Source: Rhodoferax sp.
Lineage (GTDB): Bacteria > Pseudomonadota > Gammaproteobacteria > Burkholderiales > Burkholderiaceae_C
Length of the DNA stretch: 64,000 nucleotides
NCBI RefSeq assembly: GCF_010365055.1
Contig: NZ_JAAFHA010000003.1
Location: 37,317-101,316, forward strand
Direction of reading: 5' to 3'
In this document: positions 37,926 to 46,786 of the stretch, piece by piece
How the letters are laid out: every line of letters begins with the position of its first letter
Position numbering within the stretch: position 1 is the stretch's first letter
Notes under the pieces: model-generated
Told to the model about the DNA's origin: nothing
The model's database searches: none
Seen by the model: only the letters and a program-made list of their open reading frames with translations
Made by a program: the position numbers and the translations under genes

Positions 37926-38372
37926 ATGAGCGACCGAATTTTGGGCGCGGTGTGCGTGATCGTGGGCGCGGGCATGGCCTGGGCCGCCCACGGCTATGCC
38001 GCCCCTATATCGTACGAACCGGTGGGCCCGCGCGCCTTTCCGCTGCTGATGGCCGGTCTGATGGCCGGCGCCGGTGCCTGGCTGGTGGTGCGCCCCGGGC
38101 CCCACGGCTTTGGGCTCGCACGCAATCATCTCAAGCCGATCAGTTTTGCGGTGGTAGCCGTGTTCGTCTACGCAGCACTGTATGAATGGCTTGGATTCAC
38201 GCTCGCCACCACCGTCATGGCGCTGCCGGTCGGCATGGCCTTCGGCGGCAGCTGGAAGCAGTCACTGGCCGCTGGCGCTGGCCTGGGGCTGGTGCTGTTC
38301 CTGCTGTTCGACAAGCTGCTCGATGTCGTTCTGCCCACAGGCTTGTTGTCGTTCATTCTTGGGGGGCGCTGA
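37926..38372 (+). CDS. tctB: Tripartite tricarboxylate transporter small membrane subunit TctB
   Basis: 148 residues with four hydrophobic segments (about 5-21, 39-56, 72-107 as a pair, 117-140) typical of TctB/DUF1468. AAGGAG lies nine bases before the ATG at 37926. Its stop shares a base with the tctA start (TGATG), so synthesis of the two membrane subunits is coupled. Confidence 0.88.
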   Translation: MSDRILGAVCVIVGAGMAWAAHGYAAPISYEPVGPRAFPLLMAGLMAGAGAWLVVRPGPHGFGLARNHLKPISFAVVAVFVYAALYEWLGFTLATTVMALPVGMAFGGSWKQSLAAGAGLGLVLFLLFDKLLDVVLPTGLLSFILGGR

Positions 38373-39877
38373 TGGAGACGCTGCAATATCTTCTCACCGG
38401 TTTCGGTGTGGCCCTGACCCCCACCAATCTCATGGTGGCCGCGATCGGCGCCTTCATCGGCACCATCGTCGGCATGCTGCCGGGGCTGGGGCCGATCAAC
38501 GGCGTGGCTATTTTGATGCCCCTGGCCTTTGCGCTCAAACTCCCGCCTGAAACTGCGCTGATCCTGCTGGCTGCGGTCTACATGGGCTGTGAATACGGGG
38601 GTCGTATCTCGTCGATTCTGCTCAATGTGCCGGGCGACGCGGGTGCCATCATGACCGCGCTGGACGGCTACCCCATGGCCAAGAAAGGCATGGGCGGTGT
38701 GGCGCTGTCGATCTCGGCCTGGGCTTCTTTCATCGGCTCATTGATCGCGACCATCGGCATCGTGCTGTTCGCGCCCTTGCTGGCACGCTGGGCGCTGGCG
38801 TTCGGACCCGCCGAATATTTTGCCCTGATGTGCTTTGCGTTTGCCTGCATCACCGGGCTGATGGGCGACGCACCGATGAAGGCGGCCCTTGCCGCGGTGA
38901 TTGGCCTGTCGCTGTCCACCATCGGACTGGACTCGAACTCTGGCGTGTACCGCTTCACCGGGGACAACCTGCATTTGTCTGACGGCATCCAGTTCATCGT
39001 GGTGGTCATTGGCGTGTTCTCGATCAGCGAAATCCTGCTGATGCTGGAGCAGCACCACAAGAGCGAAGGCATCATCAAGGAGACCGGCCGCGCGCTGTTC
39101 AACATGAAGGAGTTGGCGCTGACCTGGTGGGGCACGGTGCGCTCGGCGGTGCTGGGTTTCATCGTCGGTGTGCTGCCGGGTGCCGGCGCCACAATCGCAA
39201 GCGCCATGGCGTATTCGATGGAAAAACGCGTGGCTGGCGCACACGGCCATTTTGGGCAGGGCGACATCCGCGGGGTTGCGGCCCCCGAGGCCGCCAACAA
39301 CGCCTCGGCGGCGGGCTCTTTTGTGCCGATGCTGACACTGGGGGTGCCGGGCTCGGGCACCACCGCCGTGATGGTCGGCGCGCTCTCCTTGTACAACATC
39401 ACCCCGGGGCCGGCGCTGTTTTCACAGAACCCGACATTGGTGTGGGGTTTGATTGCGTCGCTGTTCGTCGCCAACGTGATGCTGCTTTGCATCAATATCC
39501 CGATGGTGGGCGTGTTCACCCGCGTGCTGCGCGTGCCCAATTGGGCGCTCGTGCCCGGCATTCTGGCCGTGAGCACCGTGGGCGTGTTCTCGGTGCACGC
39601 GACCACCTTTGACTTGATGCTGATGTCCACTTTTGGCGTGGCGGGCTACCTGCTGCGCAAGCAGGGCGTGCCGATGGCGCCGCTGATTCTGGGCTTTGTG
39701 CTGGGCGACATGATGGAACAGAACCTGCGCCGCGCCTTGTCGATCACCAACGGCGAGCTCGGCATTTTGGTATCGAGCCCAATTTCCAAGGGGCTGTGGA
39801 TCATCGCCGCCGCGATGATTGTGGTGCCGCCACTGATGCGTATGCGGGCTGGCCGCCAGGCCCTGGCCGCCATATAA
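38372..39877 (+). CDS. tctA: Tripartite tricarboxylate transporter large membrane subunit TctA
   Basis: 501 residues with about twelve membrane segments. Family motifs: GTIVGMLPGLGPINGVAILM (about 29-48) and the repeated GVLPGAGATIASAMAY (about 266-281), then GVPGSGTTAVMVGAL. Start chosen at ATG 38372, which overlaps the tctB stop and gives the standard METLQYLLTGFGVAL N terminus; the open frame further upstream lies over tctB. Confidence 0.93.
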   Translation: METLQYLLTGFGVALTPTNLMVAAIGAFIGTIVGMLPGLGPINGVAILMPLAFALKLPPETALILLAAVYMGCEYGGRISSILLNVPGDAGAIMTALDGYPMAKKGMGGVALSISAWASFIGSLIATIGIVLFAPLLARWALAFGPAEYFALMCFAFACITGLMGDAPMKAALAAVIGLSLSTIGLDSNSGVYRFTGDNLHLSDGIQFIVVVIGVFSISEILLMLEQHHKSEGIIKETGRALFNMKELALTWWGTVRSAVLGFIVGVLPGAGATIASAMAYSMEKRVAGAHGHFGQGDIRGVAAPEAANNASAAGSFVPMLTLGVPGSGTTAVMVGALSLYNITPGPALFSQNPTLVWGLIASLFVANVMLLCINIPMVGVFTRVLRVPNWALVPGILAVSTVGVFSVHATTFDLMLMSTFGVAGYLLRKQGVPMAPLILGFVLGDMMEQNLRRALSITNGELGILVSSPISKGLWIIAAAMIVVPPLMRMRAGRQALAAI

Positions 39878-39891
39878 GGAAAGTCAGCGCA

Positions 39892-39921
39892 AGCCCGGGT
39901 TGGGCCTTGGTGGCCCGGGCT
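39892..39921 (+). terminator. Stem-loop after tctA
   Basis: AGCCCGGG at 39892-39899 pairs with CCCGGGCT at 39914-39921, 15 bases after the tctA stop. There is no T run behind it, so it is either a weak terminator or an mRNA-stabilising 3' stem. Confidence 0.45.
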
Positions 39922-40027
39922 GGCAGTCTCTGCTTGGAAAATCGGCCGGGAATCGCCAGTTGTTTTGACTCTGGCACACCATCTCGCCGCCGACTGAAAT
40001 CATTCAGCCATTTGCTCCTAATTTATG

Positions 40028-40083
40028 CCAAATCAGGCTGTAGCCCTCATAGAGTAAGCACATACAGCTATTGTTTCAATAGC
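40028..40083 (+). repeat. Dispersed repeat copy 8 (intergenic, after tctA)
   Basis: CCAAATCAGGCTGTAGCCCT, then AGTAAGCACATACAGCTATT and CAATAGC. A near-complete copy, closest to copy 7. Confidence 0.8.
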
Positions 40084-40159
40084 ATGTTCGGCTAGGGGTT
40101 GCACCTGCAAACTGCTGTGCGCCTGGCACTCGCCAATGACAGCCGGACCCGGCACCGAT

Positions 40160-40777
40160 TCAAGGTGCCAGCACGCGAATCTGAAGCACACGCCTCGGGT
40201 CGCTGTCCGCCTCGCTCCCGTAGACGCCGCTCTGCGGGTTTTTCCCGGTGAAGGCCACCGAGACCCACTGCCCCAAAGGCGCGCTGACCGTGGTGGTGAA
40301 CTGACTGCGCGACTGCGCCGGCAGGTCGGTGCCCGTGCGGCCTTCCACGCTGGCTGACTGGACTTCGATCTCCACGGTCACCCATTGCTGTGGACCGGGC
40401 CAGCGCGGCTGCAGCTTGATGCTTTGGCCAGAGTCCATCCATGTCACAGCGCCAGTCGCGCTGGCGCTGCTGCTGCTGGCGGCCACGCCAGCTGACGATA
40501 AGGTCGCGTGGTGAGCTGACGCTGATTCAATCCATTGCATCGGCATGGATCGGCCCACGCTCAGGCTGGCCTTCTCACCGTTGCGCACGCGCAGCTGCTG
40601 CGGCGCCAGCAAGGCCTTGCTCGCCTGGGTCTCCACTGCATAGGCAGCGCCCTCGCCCACATTCACTTCTCGCACGTCGACAATCAAGTCGCGTTGGGGC
40701 AACTGGGCGAGCGCGGGCAGCGCCGCCAGCGCCATCAATCCGGCGAGGGCAAAATATTTCAGGTTTACATGTTTCAT
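40160..40777 (-). CDS. Secreted protein of unknown function
   Basis: 205 residues from ATG 40777 (GGAG six bases upstream). The signal peptide is clear (KYFALAGLMALAALPALAQ). The mature part has beta-rich segments with VRNGEKASLSVGRSMPMQW, SIKLQPRWPG and QWVSVAFTG. The alternation of short strands and the QWV-type ends recall the beta domain of secretins, but there is no pore domain and I do not assign a family. It is alone on its strand between tctA and the c-di-GMP operon. Confidence 0.7.
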   Translation of the reverse strand: MKHVNLKYFALAGLMALAALPALAQLPQRDLIVDVREVNVGEGAAYAVETQASKALLAPQQLRVRNGEKASLSVGRSMPMQWIESASAHHATLSSAGVAASSSSASATGAVTWMDSGQSIKLQPRWPGPQQWVTVEIEVQSASVEGRTGTDLPAQSRSQFTTTVSAPLGQWVSVAFTGKNPQSGVYGSEADSDPRRVLQIRVLAP

Positions 40778-41293
40778 GATGAGCTCCATTATTCAGCCAG
40801 GCAACAGTTCCCGCACCGCACCGCCTTCTCGTGGGCGAGCGATTGCCGGGATCAACCATTCGTTCACGCACCAATTATTTTTTGTTCCAATCAGGCTGCA
40901 GCCTCACCGCCATCAAATGATGAGCGACCCGCTGATTTGTCAGTCTGATGGGCGATCGCCGTCAGCGTCGACGTCACACCACTGATATCCATCATTGAGC
41001 GCCGGCCTGAAAGGCTGACCAGCCCTTTTCCTGATTGACCTTGCCAACTTGCCAAGGGGATGACCACGCGCAATTTCGGCACCCAAGTTGCGGCAATAAG
41101 GAATATGATGACTTGTCACATATTATTACAAACCTGGGAGTCGGAGGCATGTTTCAGTCACCAGAAATTCCCACTTGGCCAGGGCTGCTCATCCGGTTTG
41201 GGCCAGGCGCCAGAGACTTGTCGGTTTCGTGTCGGCTCAGTTTTCAAGGCAGTAGCGAGGCATCTCCGCCGGTGCCAAACCCGCAGTGACGTG
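40778..41293. other. Spacer before the c-di-GMP operon
   Basis: About 500 bases with no convincing gene. The frame of the following enzyme is open back to 41060, but that part shows no domain or signal character. It holds the promoter of the minus-strand secreted protein, a half-copy of the dispersed repeat (40887-40908), and an AT-rich patch at 41105-41135 suitable for the operon promoter; no exact consensus was found. Confidence 0.45.
40887..40908 (+). repeat. Dispersed repeat copy 9, left half
   Basis: CCAATCAGGCTGCAGCCTCA; only the left part of the family is present. Confidence 0.5.
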
Positions 41294-43411
41294 ATGCGTA
41301 CCATCACCGCCAAGCTCACCAGCATCTACCGCGTCGTCGCGCTGCTGGTGCTCTTGAGCAGTGGTCTGATTTCGCAAATCTATCTCTACCGGCACGCCCG
41401 GAACGTTGCGCATGAAAATCTCACCACGCAGGCCGTGGCGATGGCGGGCAATCTCGAATCCGCTTTGGTTTTCGGCGATGTCGCGTTCGCCCGGCAGACT
41501 CTGCAAGCCCTGCAACACTATCCCGATGTTCTGATGGCGGCCGTGGTCTTGGCGGACGGCAAATACTTTGCCCGCTATGCCTCGCTAGGCGCGCTAGCGG
41601 AACAGGATGAGCTGCTGCTCGATTCAAGACAGACCGGCTATATCGCGCTGCACAAGCATGGTGTCGCAGAGACCATTGCGACCCAGGGCAACACACCCGC
41701 GCGCCTGGTGCTCGTGGCCAGTCTGGAAAAACTCAATCAGGAGACGCTTCTGCTCTTGGTTGCCAGCACCGGCATCGGCGCCGTCATCCTGCTTGCCGCT
41801 CTCGTGTTGTTTCGTCGCATGAGCCGGTCGGTCACAGCGCCGATAGAAGGTCTGACCGCCCTGATGCGCGCAGTGGAACGCGACGGTACGCACGGACAAC
41901 GCACGGACGTCCTGAGCGACGACGAAATCGGCGAACTCGCGCGGGGCTTCAATGCCATGCTGGGCGCGCTGGAAATACACAACGTGCATCTGAACAAGGA
42001 GATCGGCGAACGCAAGCGTATGCAAGACAAGCTGGATCGACTGGTGCATTACGACACCGTCACTCATTTACCGAACCGCCGCTTCTTCAACGAGCGCCTG
42101 AAGATGGCCGTGCAACAAAGTCTTCAGTTGGACAAGATCATGGCGGTGCTGTTCGTTGATTTGGACAACTTCAAGTTGGTCAACGACTCCTTCGGCCACG
42201 ACATCGGCGACGAACAGTTGCGCGCGGTGGCCGAGCGCCTGTCCAAGGCGCTGCGCGGAAGCGACGTGGTGTGCCGCTTGGGCGGTGACGAATTCGCCAT
42301 CATTTTGGAAAATCTGGTGGATACGCAACAGATTGAGCTGATTCTTGACAAGATGATGCAGAGTCTGATTCGACCACTACGGCTCGATGGCCATGACCTG
42401 GTGGTCACCGGTAGCGTAGGCGTGGCCGTGTGCCCCGACGACGCTGACAGCGCGGAGGGACTGCTGCGCTTTGCCGATGCCGCCATGTATGCGGCCAAAG
42501 GGTCAGGCAAGAACACCTGGCGCCGGTTCGACCCCGAAATGGTCAGTCGCAGCACGCTGCGCCTGACACTGGAAAACCAGATGCGCGCCGGCATGGCCGC
42601 GGGCCAGTTCGAAGTGCACTACCAGCCGCAAATAGACTTGCCCACTGGCGAGGTCGCGGGTCTTGAGGCGCTGGCGCGCTGGAACCATCCGGAGCGGGGC
42701 TACATCAGCCCCCTGCAGTTCATTCCTGTGGCAGAGGAGTCCGGTCTCATCCGGCCGCTGGGCGAATGGGTGTTGCGCAGTGCCTGTCAGCAGATGGCAG
42801 CCTGGTCGCGTGGCGGCCTCACGGGACTCAAGGTAGCAGTCAATGTTTCCGTACGCCAACTGGTACACGACAGCTTTCCCGATGAAGTGCTGGCCATCCT
42901 GATGGAGACCGGCTGCACGGCGCAGCAATTGGAACTGGAAATCACGGAAAGCGCGCTCATGCATGACGGCGGCAAGACCCGGACTCTGCTCGAGCGGCTG
43001 CGCCAGTGCGGCATCGGCATAGCCATCGACGACTTCGGTACTGGCTACTCCTCCATGGCGCAATTGAAAAACATGCCAGTGACCAAGCTCAAGATTGACA
43101 AGAGTTTTGTTGATGACATCAGCACCAATGCCGATGATCAGTCCATCACCGCTGCCATGGTGGGCCTGGCGCGCAACTTGCACATTCAAGTCGTCGCCGA
43201 GGGTGTGGAAACCAGAGCGCAGGTGACGTGGCTGCGCCAGGTCGGTTGCCACAACTTCCAAGGCTACTATTTTGCGCGGCCACTGCCGGCGGCTCACGTG
43301 CCTGATTTCATCGCCAACTTTGAGGGGCAGCAAAGGCTGACAGCCACGTCGGCACCGCAGCCAGAGTCGCCGCCAGATGCCGTCATCAGCCAGTGGGGCG
43401 CCTGGATATGA
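41294..43411 (+). CDS. CHASE8-HAMP-GGDEF-EAL protein (YfiN-like, bifunctional)
   Basis: 705 residues. Transmembrane segments about 12-30 and 157-178 enclose a periplasmic CHASE8-type sensor (LESALVFGDVAFARQTLQAL), then HAMP (about 180-232). The GGDEF signature is intact (G330-G331-D332-E333-F334) with an inhibitory I-site RGSD five residues before it. The EAL domain starts near 445 with E458 in LEALARW, plus NVSVRQL, DDFGTGYSS and KIDKSFV. So both c-di-GMP synthesis and hydrolysis are possible. The stop overlaps the reading region of the TonB receptor gene; the YfiR-like gene downstream suggests periplasmic repression as in YfiBNR. Confidence 0.9.
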   Translation: MRTITAKLTSIYRVVALLVLLSSGLISQIYLYRHARNVAHENLTTQAVAMAGNLESALVFGDVAFARQTLQALQHYPDVLMAAVVLADGKYFARYASLGALAEQDELLLDSRQTGYIALHKHGVAETIATQGNTPARLVLVASLEKLNQETLLLLVASTGIGAVILLAALVLFRRMSRSVTAPIEGLTALMRAVERDGTHGQRTDVLSDDEIGELARGFNAMLGALEIHNVHLNKEIGERKRMQDKLDRLVHYDTVTHLPNRRFFNERLKMAVQQSLQLDKIMAVLFVDLDNFKLVNDSFGHDIGDEQLRAVAERLSKALRGSDVVCRLGGDEFAIILENLVDTQQIELILDKMMQSLIRPLRLDGHDLVVTGSVGVAVCPDDADSAEGLLRFADAAMYAAKGSGKNTWRRFDPEMVSRSTLRLTLENQMRAGMAAGQFEVHYQPQIDLPTGEVAGLEALARWNHPERGYISPLQFIPVAEESGLIRPLGEWVLRSACQQMAAWSRGGLTGLKVAVNVSVRQLVHDSFPDEVLAILMETGCTAQQLELEITESALMHDGGKTRTLLERLRQCGIGIAIDDFGTGYSSMAQLKNMPVTKLKIDKSFVDDISTNADDQSITAAMVGLARNLHIQVVAEGVETRAQVTWLRQVGCHNFQGYYFARPLPAAHVPDFIANFEGQQRLTATSAPQPESPPDAVISQWGAWI

Positions 43412-43446
43412 GTGCGCCTCGCGCCCTTCAGCGCAGGAGTGTCGCC

Positions 43447-45477
43447 ATGAAATTCGGCCCGCTCACACAGGGTCTCGCCGTCAGCGCTCTGGCCTTGGTG
43501 GCCATTCCCGCCCTGGCCGTCGATGCCACAGAGAAGGTGGCGCAGCTGTCGCTGGAAGACTTGATGCAGATCGAGGTCACCTCGGTGTCCAAAAAACCGC
43601 AGAAACTCGCCCATGTTGCCGCTGCGGTGCATGTGATCAGCGCCGAGGATATCCGGCTTTCAGGCGCAAACTCTATCGCCGAGGTGCTGCGGCTGGCGCC
43701 CGGGATGGATGCAACACGGTTTTCTGCCAATCGATGGTCGGTCTCCGCGCGCGGCTTTGCCGAGTTGCTCGCTGAAAAGTTGCTGGTGTTGGTGGATGGT
43801 CGCAATGCCTTCAACCCGGCGTTTTCGGGCGTGATGTGGCAGGACTTTCAGTTTCCCCTGGAAGATATCGAACGCATTGAGGTCATTCGGGGGCCGGCTG
43901 CCGCCATCTGGGGCAGCAACGGCATGAACGGGGTCATCAACATCATCACCCGATCCGCTGCCTCGACCCCAGGCGGACTGGCGGTGCTCGGCACCGGGAC
44001 ACTCCAAGAAAGCTATGGTCGCGTGCGCTGGGGCGGCCAGAATGCCGACGGCAGCCTGTTCTATCGGGTTTATGGCTCGACCCAGCACGCCAACGCCCAA
44101 AAAGCGCCGGCCAGTCTGGGCGGCGGCAGCGGGCAGGATACCTACGGCAACGAATCTGCCGGCTTGCGCCTCGATGGCTATCTCGCCGCGGGCGCACGCT
44201 GGGACATGTCGGCTGACTTTTTCTCCAATCACAGCGACACCCTGGCGCTTATGCATCAAGCCAGCGGGACGACCATCGACCAGCAAACCGAGCGCCACCG
44301 TGGCACCACGCTGCGCGCCCGCTACGAGAAGGGAATCGACGGCGGCGGCAACCTGCAGTTCCAGGCCGCCTACGCCCAGACCACCCTGCGCATTCCTTAT
44401 GCCATGACCGATGTGCGCAGCACCGCCGATCTGGACCTGCAGCATCGCTTTCACCTGGGCAAACAGCAGGAACTGGTGTGGGGCGTCAACTACCGCCTGA
44501 GCAGCGACACCATCACCCCGGGTCTGGTGATGCACATGGACACGCCGTCGCGCCGGATGAACTACCTGGGCCTGTTTGCGCAAGATGAAATCAGCCTGGC
44601 CGACACCTGGCGGCTGACCCTGGGGCTGCGCATGGACCGCAACCCGATTTCAGGTTGGGATGCCCAGCCCACGGCGCGCCTGTCGTGGAACCTGCAACCC
44701 AACCAAACCCTTTGGGGAGCACTGTCGAAGGCGGTGCGTGCCCCGTCGCGGGCTGACGCTGGCTTCAACCGAAATCTCGCCTACATCCCCGGTGACCTGA
44801 CTTCTTTCGTGCCCAATACGCTGCTGGTGATGCACGGCGCCGAGGATCTGCGCAGCGAACAGCTCAAGGCCGCCGAGCTTGGCCTGCGCTCGCAATGGAC
44901 GAACGCCTTGTCCACCGATCTGGTGTTGTTCACGCACCGCTACGACCACCTGCTGCGAACGGCGGGCCAGATGACGCCGGTTCCCGGCTTTCCGCTCACG
45001 GTGGTCAATATCGACATCGGCAACGGCGGCGCCATGACCGTGAACGGTGCCGAGTTGGCCGCCGACTGGCGCATCAACCCTGACTGGCGCCTGCAGCTGG
45101 CGCAAACCTGGAACAGCGTGACACAGGACAGCACCGTCACGCCCGACCCCACCGGCACCTTGCCCAAAAGCATCACGTCTTTGCGCGTGTCCTGGATGCC
45201 TGCCAGCGGCCTCAACATCGATGCCTGGCTGCGCCACACCGGTGCCCGGCCGGGCGTGCCAACGCACACGCAACTGCAGCGCAATGCGTTCAGCGGGTTT
45301 GATCTGCGCCTGGGGTGGGCGCCGCGCAAAAATATGGAGTGGTCACTGGTCGGCCAGAATCTGAATCAGGGCAGCTGCGATGCCCTCTCCGGGTTGGCCC
45401 TGGTCGCCTCCAACACGGGCGCGATTCCAAGCTGCCAACCGCGAAGTCTGTCGGCGCAACTGCGCCTGGAATTCTGA
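43447..45477 (+). CDS. TonB-dependent outer-membrane receptor
   Basis: 676 residues from ATG 43447 (AGGAG seven bases upstream); a start at 43408 overlapping the previous stop is possible. Signal peptide about 1-25. The plug domain shows LSLEDLMQIEVTSVSKKPQ, RGFAELLAEKLLVLVDG and IERIEVIRGPAAAIWGSN; the barrel ends with LSAQLRLEF, terminal Phe. Receptors of this subtype commonly neighbour YfiR-like (DUF4154) proteins and GGDEF or kinase sensors. The ligand is unknown; it may provide the signal to the c-di-GMP enzyme. Confidence 0.9.
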   Translation: MKFGPLTQGLAVSALALVAIPALAVDATEKVAQLSLEDLMQIEVTSVSKKPQKLAHVAAAVHVISAEDIRLSGANSIAEVLRLAPGMDATRFSANRWSVSARGFAELLAEKLLVLVDGRNAFNPAFSGVMWQDFQFPLEDIERIEVIRGPAAAIWGSNGMNGVINIITRSAASTPGGLAVLGTGTLQESYGRVRWGGQNADGSLFYRVYGSTQHANAQKAPASLGGGSGQDTYGNESAGLRLDGYLAAGARWDMSADFFSNHSDTLALMHQASGTTIDQQTERHRGTTLRARYEKGIDGGGNLQFQAAYAQTTLRIPYAMTDVRSTADLDLQHRFHLGKQQELVWGVNYRLSSDTITPGLVMHMDTPSRRMNYLGLFAQDEISLADTWRLTLGLRMDRNPISGWDAQPTARLSWNLQPNQTLWGALSKAVRAPSRADAGFNRNLAYIPGDLTSFVPNTLLVMHGAEDLRSEQLKAAELGLRSQWTNALSTDLVLFTHRYDHLLRTAGQMTPVPGFPLTVVNIDIGNGGAMTVNGAELAADWRINPDWRLQLAQTWNSVTQDSTVTPDPTGTLPKSITSLRVSWMPASGLNIDAWLRHTGARPGVPTHTQLQRNAFSGFDLRLGWAPRKNMEWSLVGQNLNQGSCDALSGLALVASNTGAIPSCQPRSLSAQLRLEF

Positions 45478-45486
45478 GCCTGCGCC

Positions 45487-46008
45487 ATGCGTTGCCGGCC
45501 GAGAATCATGCTTGCAATGGGGGGGCTGCTCCTGGCGGGAAGCGCCTGGGGCCAGGAACCGGTCGACGTGCGGATCGGATTCTTGCTCAACTTCGCACGC
45601 TTTGTTGAATGGCCCGAGACCCATTTGCAGCCGCAAGCACCGCTGAGGATCTGCTTGGCCCCGGGCGACGTTAATATGGCGACCCAGTTGGGGCAACTGG
45701 CGCAGCAGGATATCAAAGGTCGACCGATTCAGGTCAAACAAGTGGCTCGCGGCAGCGATGTCGACGGTTGCCATGTCCTGTACTTGCCGGCAGAAACGCC
45801 CGGCGAGGCATCGACCTGGCTCAGGGCAGCGCTGCAAACGGGGGCGCTGACCATTGGTGACCTGCCCGATTTCATCCAGGCGGGCGGAATGATTGGTCTG
45901 GTGCCCGTCGGTGGTCGCTACCGCTTCGACATCAATCTGGGCGTGGCACGGCGGGCCGATTTGCGCGTCAGCTCGCAGCTGCTCAAGTTGGCAGGGACCG
46001 TGAAATGA
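45487..46008 (+). CDS. YfiR/DUF4154 periplasmic protein
   Basis: 173 residues with a signal peptide (MLAMGGLLLAGSAWGQ). The family pattern is visible: VRIGFLLNFARFVEWPE at the mature N terminus, LRICLAPG, GCHVLYLP, and GMIGLVPVGGRYRFDINLGVARRADLRVSSQLLKLA at the end. In Pseudomonas YfiR binds the periplasmic part of the YfiN cyclase and represses it. It starts nine bases after the TonB receptor; the three genes form one operon. Confidence 0.87.
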   Translation: MRCRPRIMLAMGGLLLAGSAWGQEPVDVRIGFLLNFARFVEWPETHLQPQAPLRICLAPGDVNMATQLGQLAQQDIKGRPIQVKQVARGSDVDGCHVLYLPAETPGEASTWLRAALQTGALTIGDLPDFIQAGGMIGLVPVGGRYRFDINLGVARRADLRVSSQLLKLAGTVK

Positions 46009-46026
46009 ACAGCAGGGCAGCAGGGC

Positions 46027-46767
46027 TTATCCAGCCACCAGTTCCCGCACCGCCGCCAGTTGCCGGCGCGACACCAACAACAATTCATCAACGCCGTTGA
46101 GCCGCACCGCCCAGCCGTCGCCCTCAAGCGGGTCATGGTATTTTTCCAGCGAGCGCACGGCGCGCCTTGCAATCAGGGCGTTACGGTGGATACGCAGAAA
46201 GCGCACCTTGTAGGTGTCTTCAAGCTCGCTCAAGGAGCCTTCCAGAAGGTAGCTCCGGTCCGCCGTGCGCACGGTGATGTACTTCAGCTCGGCCTTGAGG
46301 TACAGCACCTGGGACAAGGGCACACGCTCGGTCCGGCCCCGGTCTTGAATCACCAACACTTCTTCAGGGAAATCAGGCTCTAGCCCCCGTGTTTGTTTGT
46401 TATTACGCTCTATTTTTTGAAGCGCAAGCTGCAGACGCTCCAAGCGCACTGGCTTGGTCAGGTAGTCCGCCGCTTCAAGCTCAAAAGCCTGCACGGCATG
46501 TTCAGCGTAAGCCGTGACGAACACCACCACGGGTGGCTGGGGCAGCGCGCGGAGCAGCTGCGCCAGCCTCAGGCCGTCGGCACCCGGCATGTGAATGTCA
46601 ATCAAGGCCACATCGACCGGGTGGTGCTGTAGCCACGCCAGAGCCTGCGCGGCGTTGGCGACTTCCGCTTCCACGCTGGCCGCAGGCGCGCGGCAATCGC
46701 CCAGCAGCGTTCGCAGGCGGGCGCGCGCCAGCGCTTCATCGTCCACGATCAAGACCTTCAGAGCCAT
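46027..46767 (-). CDS. algR: LytTR-family response regulator (AlgR-like)
   Basis: 246 residues from ATG 46767. Receiver domain with D9/D10 and phosphoacceptor D57 (DVALIDIHMPG), then a LytTR DNA-binding domain (about 143-245: VLYLKAELKYITVRTADRSY, FLRIHRNALI). The linker residues about 116-133 (LQKIERNNKQTRGLEPDF) are encoded by a dispersed-repeat copy at 46370-46423. It follows algZ by 19 bases and, with argH, reproduces the Pseudomonas argH-fimS-algR neighbourhood. Confidence 0.9.
   Translation of the reverse strand: MALKVLIVDDEALARARLRTLLGDCRAPAASVEAEVANAAQALAWLQHHPVDVALIDIHMPGADGLRLAQLLRALPQPPVVVFVTAYAEHAVQAFELEAADYLTKPVRLERLQLALQKIERNNKQTRGLEPDFPEEVLVIQDRGRTERVPLSQVLYLKAELKYITVRTADRSYLLEGSLSELEDTYKVRFLRIHRNALIARRAVRSLEKYHDPLEGDGWAVRLNGVDELLLVSRRQLAAVRELVAG
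46370..46423 (+). repeat. Dispersed repeat copy 10 (inside algR)
   Basis: AAATCAGGCTCTAGCCCCCG, TGTTTGTTTGTTATTACGC, then TCTATTTTTTGAAGC. Encodes the linker between receiver and LytTR domains. Confidence 0.75.
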
Positions 46768-46786
46768 CGCGCCGCTCTCCCTGGCC

